DNA of 13,302 nucleotides from Roseburia_C sp900315735 (GTDB taxonomy: Bacteria; Bacillota; Clostridia; Lachnospirales; Lachnospiraceae), in assembly GCA_052118425.1 (NCBI GenBank), contig JBQKHF010000057.1; one strand, written 5' to 3'. The position numbers and the translations under genes are program-made. This document shows positions 12,239 through 13,302 of the stretch, one piece after another (the stretch's first letter is position 1; every line of letters starts with the position of its first letter). The notes beneath the pieces were generated by a model that was not told where the DNA came from, made no database searches, and saw only the letters and a program-made list of their open reading frames with translations.

Positions 12239-13225
12239 ATGAAAAAAGCCATAACAACAGCTAAATATTATTTTCCGGAAACGGAAGAACAAAAAGGAAG
12301 ATACACTGTTGAGGGATCTTGTGCATGTGAAATGGCTGATTTTGATTATACTAGAATTGCGTCAAGGACACAGAGGCCTGATGTGTATTTGAGCAAAGTT
12401 CCTAAACCAAGTAGATACGAACACGAAAACGCACCTAAAAATATCATCTTAATTAGTACTTCAAGTGTGTTGGCAGTTGATACTGGAACATTAACAAATG
12501 GATTTAATGAACAAACTACAAGGTATATTAAAACAATCCAAAGCGAACAGGAGGTTTTAAATCAACAAACACAAGATTTTTTGCAAAAACAAGCTGAAAA
12601 TGGAGTTGATAGGACTGCGACAAACTTAAGAAATAAATCTAATTGGATGAATGTCAAACGTTTGGTTGTTAGAGAAGAACTAATGAAGTTACAGATTGGT
12701 GAAACTACGGAATTGCCTCTTTCAGACGCAGACATTGTTAAGTTAAAAAATGCTATCGCAGATAAAAATCTTTCAGATATGTCTGATCAAGATTTACAGC
12801 AATTAATAGATAGTATCTTAAAGCCAGATCAAAAGCAAATTCTACAAGCATTGAAGGAGTATAAAGAGAATGGCACGATTAGTCCATATTTTCAAGAGGC
12901 CAAGCTTCAAGCTTTAATGGATGAGTTGCAGGATATTGATCTGAATAAGATTACGGCTAAACAGCTAAAGCACTTGATAGACAATTATTGGGAAAAGCTT
13001 GAGGTGCATCATAGGACAAGTATTTCTTCTGATGAAACAAAACAAAGTAATATCGATAATTTAGATACACTAGGAACATCTGAGCATGATAAAAAGCATA
13101 CACATACAAATGAAGATGGTCAAGAAAAAGTAAATTATAAAAAGCCTGTTAATGAGGAAGAAAGAAATCGAACCGGAGAACTTGAAGAGTTAAAGTATCA
13201 GGTAAATAACTCGCATCTTGAGTAA
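12239..13225 (+). CDS. HNH-nuclease-domain protein of the dynamin operon
   Basis: 328 aa without signal peptide. The N-terminal 120 residues are not recognised; they include a Cys pair (C28, C30) and a hydrophobic strand NIILISTSSVLAV (68-80). Residues 100-250 are helical and acidic. The C-terminal region (about 250-290) has KLEVHHRTSISSD (253-265) and NIDNLDTLGTSEHDKKH (271-287). H257, H258, N274, H283 and H287 reproduce the HNH beta-beta-alpha-metal pattern of colicin-type DNases, with Asn-to-His spacing of 9 and His-to-His spacing of 4 as in colicin E9. It should therefore cut nucleic acid with a bound metal ion. The ATG follows AGGTG (12229-12233). The gene originally followed the coiled-coil gene by 8 bases and is now cut off from the operon promoter by the element. 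Confidence 0.75.
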   Translation: MKKAITTAKYYFPETEEQKGRYTVEGSCACEMADFDYTRIASRTQRPDVYLSKVPKPSRYEHENAPKNIILISTSSVLAVDTGTLTNGFNEQTTRYIKTIQSEQEVLNQQTQDFLQKQAENGVDRTATNLRNKSNWMNVKRLVVREELMKLQIGETTELPLSDADIVKLKNAIADKNLSDMSDQDLQQLIDSILKPDQKQILQALKEYKENGTISPYFQEAKLQALMDELQDIDLNKITAKQLKHLIDNYWEKLEVHHRTSISSDETKQSNIDNLDTLGTSEHDKKHTHTNEDGQEKVNYKKPVNEEERNRTGELEELKYQVNNSHLE

Positions 13226-13228
13226 ACA

Positions 13229-13297
13229 CCTCTCGGTTGAGATAATTGAAAAAGCTGAAAAAGTTCACAACTTTTTACACTTTTTAAACCGAGGAGG
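13229..13297 (+). promoter_or_regulatory. Hairpin hiding the ribosome binding site of the next gene
   Basis: CCTCTCGGTT (13229-13238) pairs with AACCGAG(G)AGG (13287-13297), with one bulged G. The right arm is itself the ribosome binding site GAGGAGG of a gene starting beyond the window. Inside, AAAAAG (13249-13254) pairs with CTTTTT (13280-13285), and AAAAAGTT (13258-13265) with AACTTTTT (13269-13276) around a CAC loop. One long stem of about 69 nt results, which would repress translation of the downstream gene unless opened. A weak terminator role is also possible. Confidence 0.5.
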
Positions 13298-13302
13298 ATA
13301 TT

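Noticed and set aside
11951..12292. Minus-strand frame of 113 codons across the right end of the element
   Set aside because: It spans oriT, two hairpins and the element boundary, and lacks a ribosome binding site.

Overview
The window looks like chromosomal DNA of a low-GC Gram-positive anaerobe, probably a gut Clostridia or Lachnospiraceae-type bacterium. The basis is AT-rich genes with strong AGGAGG-type ribosome binding sites, sigma-A-like promoters, and a Clostridia-style integrative mobilizable element. This is inference from sequence style; no rRNA or other taxonomic marker is present.

Layout. (1) 1-4558 is AT-rich host or genomic-island DNA. It starts a rightward operon behind a good promoter (145-173) and a structured leader: a 65-aa helix-turn-helix protein, a WYL-domain regulator, a 733-aa dynamin-like membrane GTPase with an N-terminal HTH-like domain, and a coiled-coil protein. 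(2) 4558-12174 is a GC-richer element of about 7.6 kb bounded by near-perfect 20-bp terminal inverted repeats. It has a leftward backbone (cysteine-rich VLP protein, RepA_N-type initiator domain, MobV relaxase, small protein, large serine recombinase), a rightward pair (87-aa orphan, XRE regulator), a leftward Mef(A)-type MFS efflux gene behind a 270-nt attenuator-like leader, and a hairpin-rich non-coding stretch of about 650 bp carrying a MobV oriT near the right end. (3) 12174-13302 returns to AT-rich DNA. It holds the last 18 codons of the interrupted coiled-coil gene, then 8 bases later a 328-aa protein with a C-terminal HNH nuclease motif, then a hairpin that hides the ribosome binding site of the next gene, which lies outside the window.

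Main result. The element sits inside the fourth gene of one operon. Joining the flanks at the shared AC dinucleotide (4558-4559 and 12173-12174) restores a 279-codon reading frame that runs straight to the HNH gene. The uninterrupted locus therefore reads HTH - WYL regulator - dynamin-like GTPase - coiled-coil protein - HNH nuclease - unknown gene. Regulator, membrane-remodelling GTPase, coiled-coil partner and nuclease in close spacing resemble a phage-defence or abortive-infection cassette. I cannot match the arrangement to a named system; the nearest known relatives by concept are the dynamin-like (Leo/Eleos) defence systems and WYL-controlled defence islands.

How the parts work together. 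The element can presumably be excised and integrated by its serine recombinase, nicked at oriT by its own MobV relaxase and moved by a helper conjugation machinery, and it carries a probable macrolide-efflux gene. While integrated it replaces the last 18 residues of the coiled-coil protein with 8 foreign ones and separates the nuclease gene from the operon promoter by 7.6 kb. Excision would repair both.
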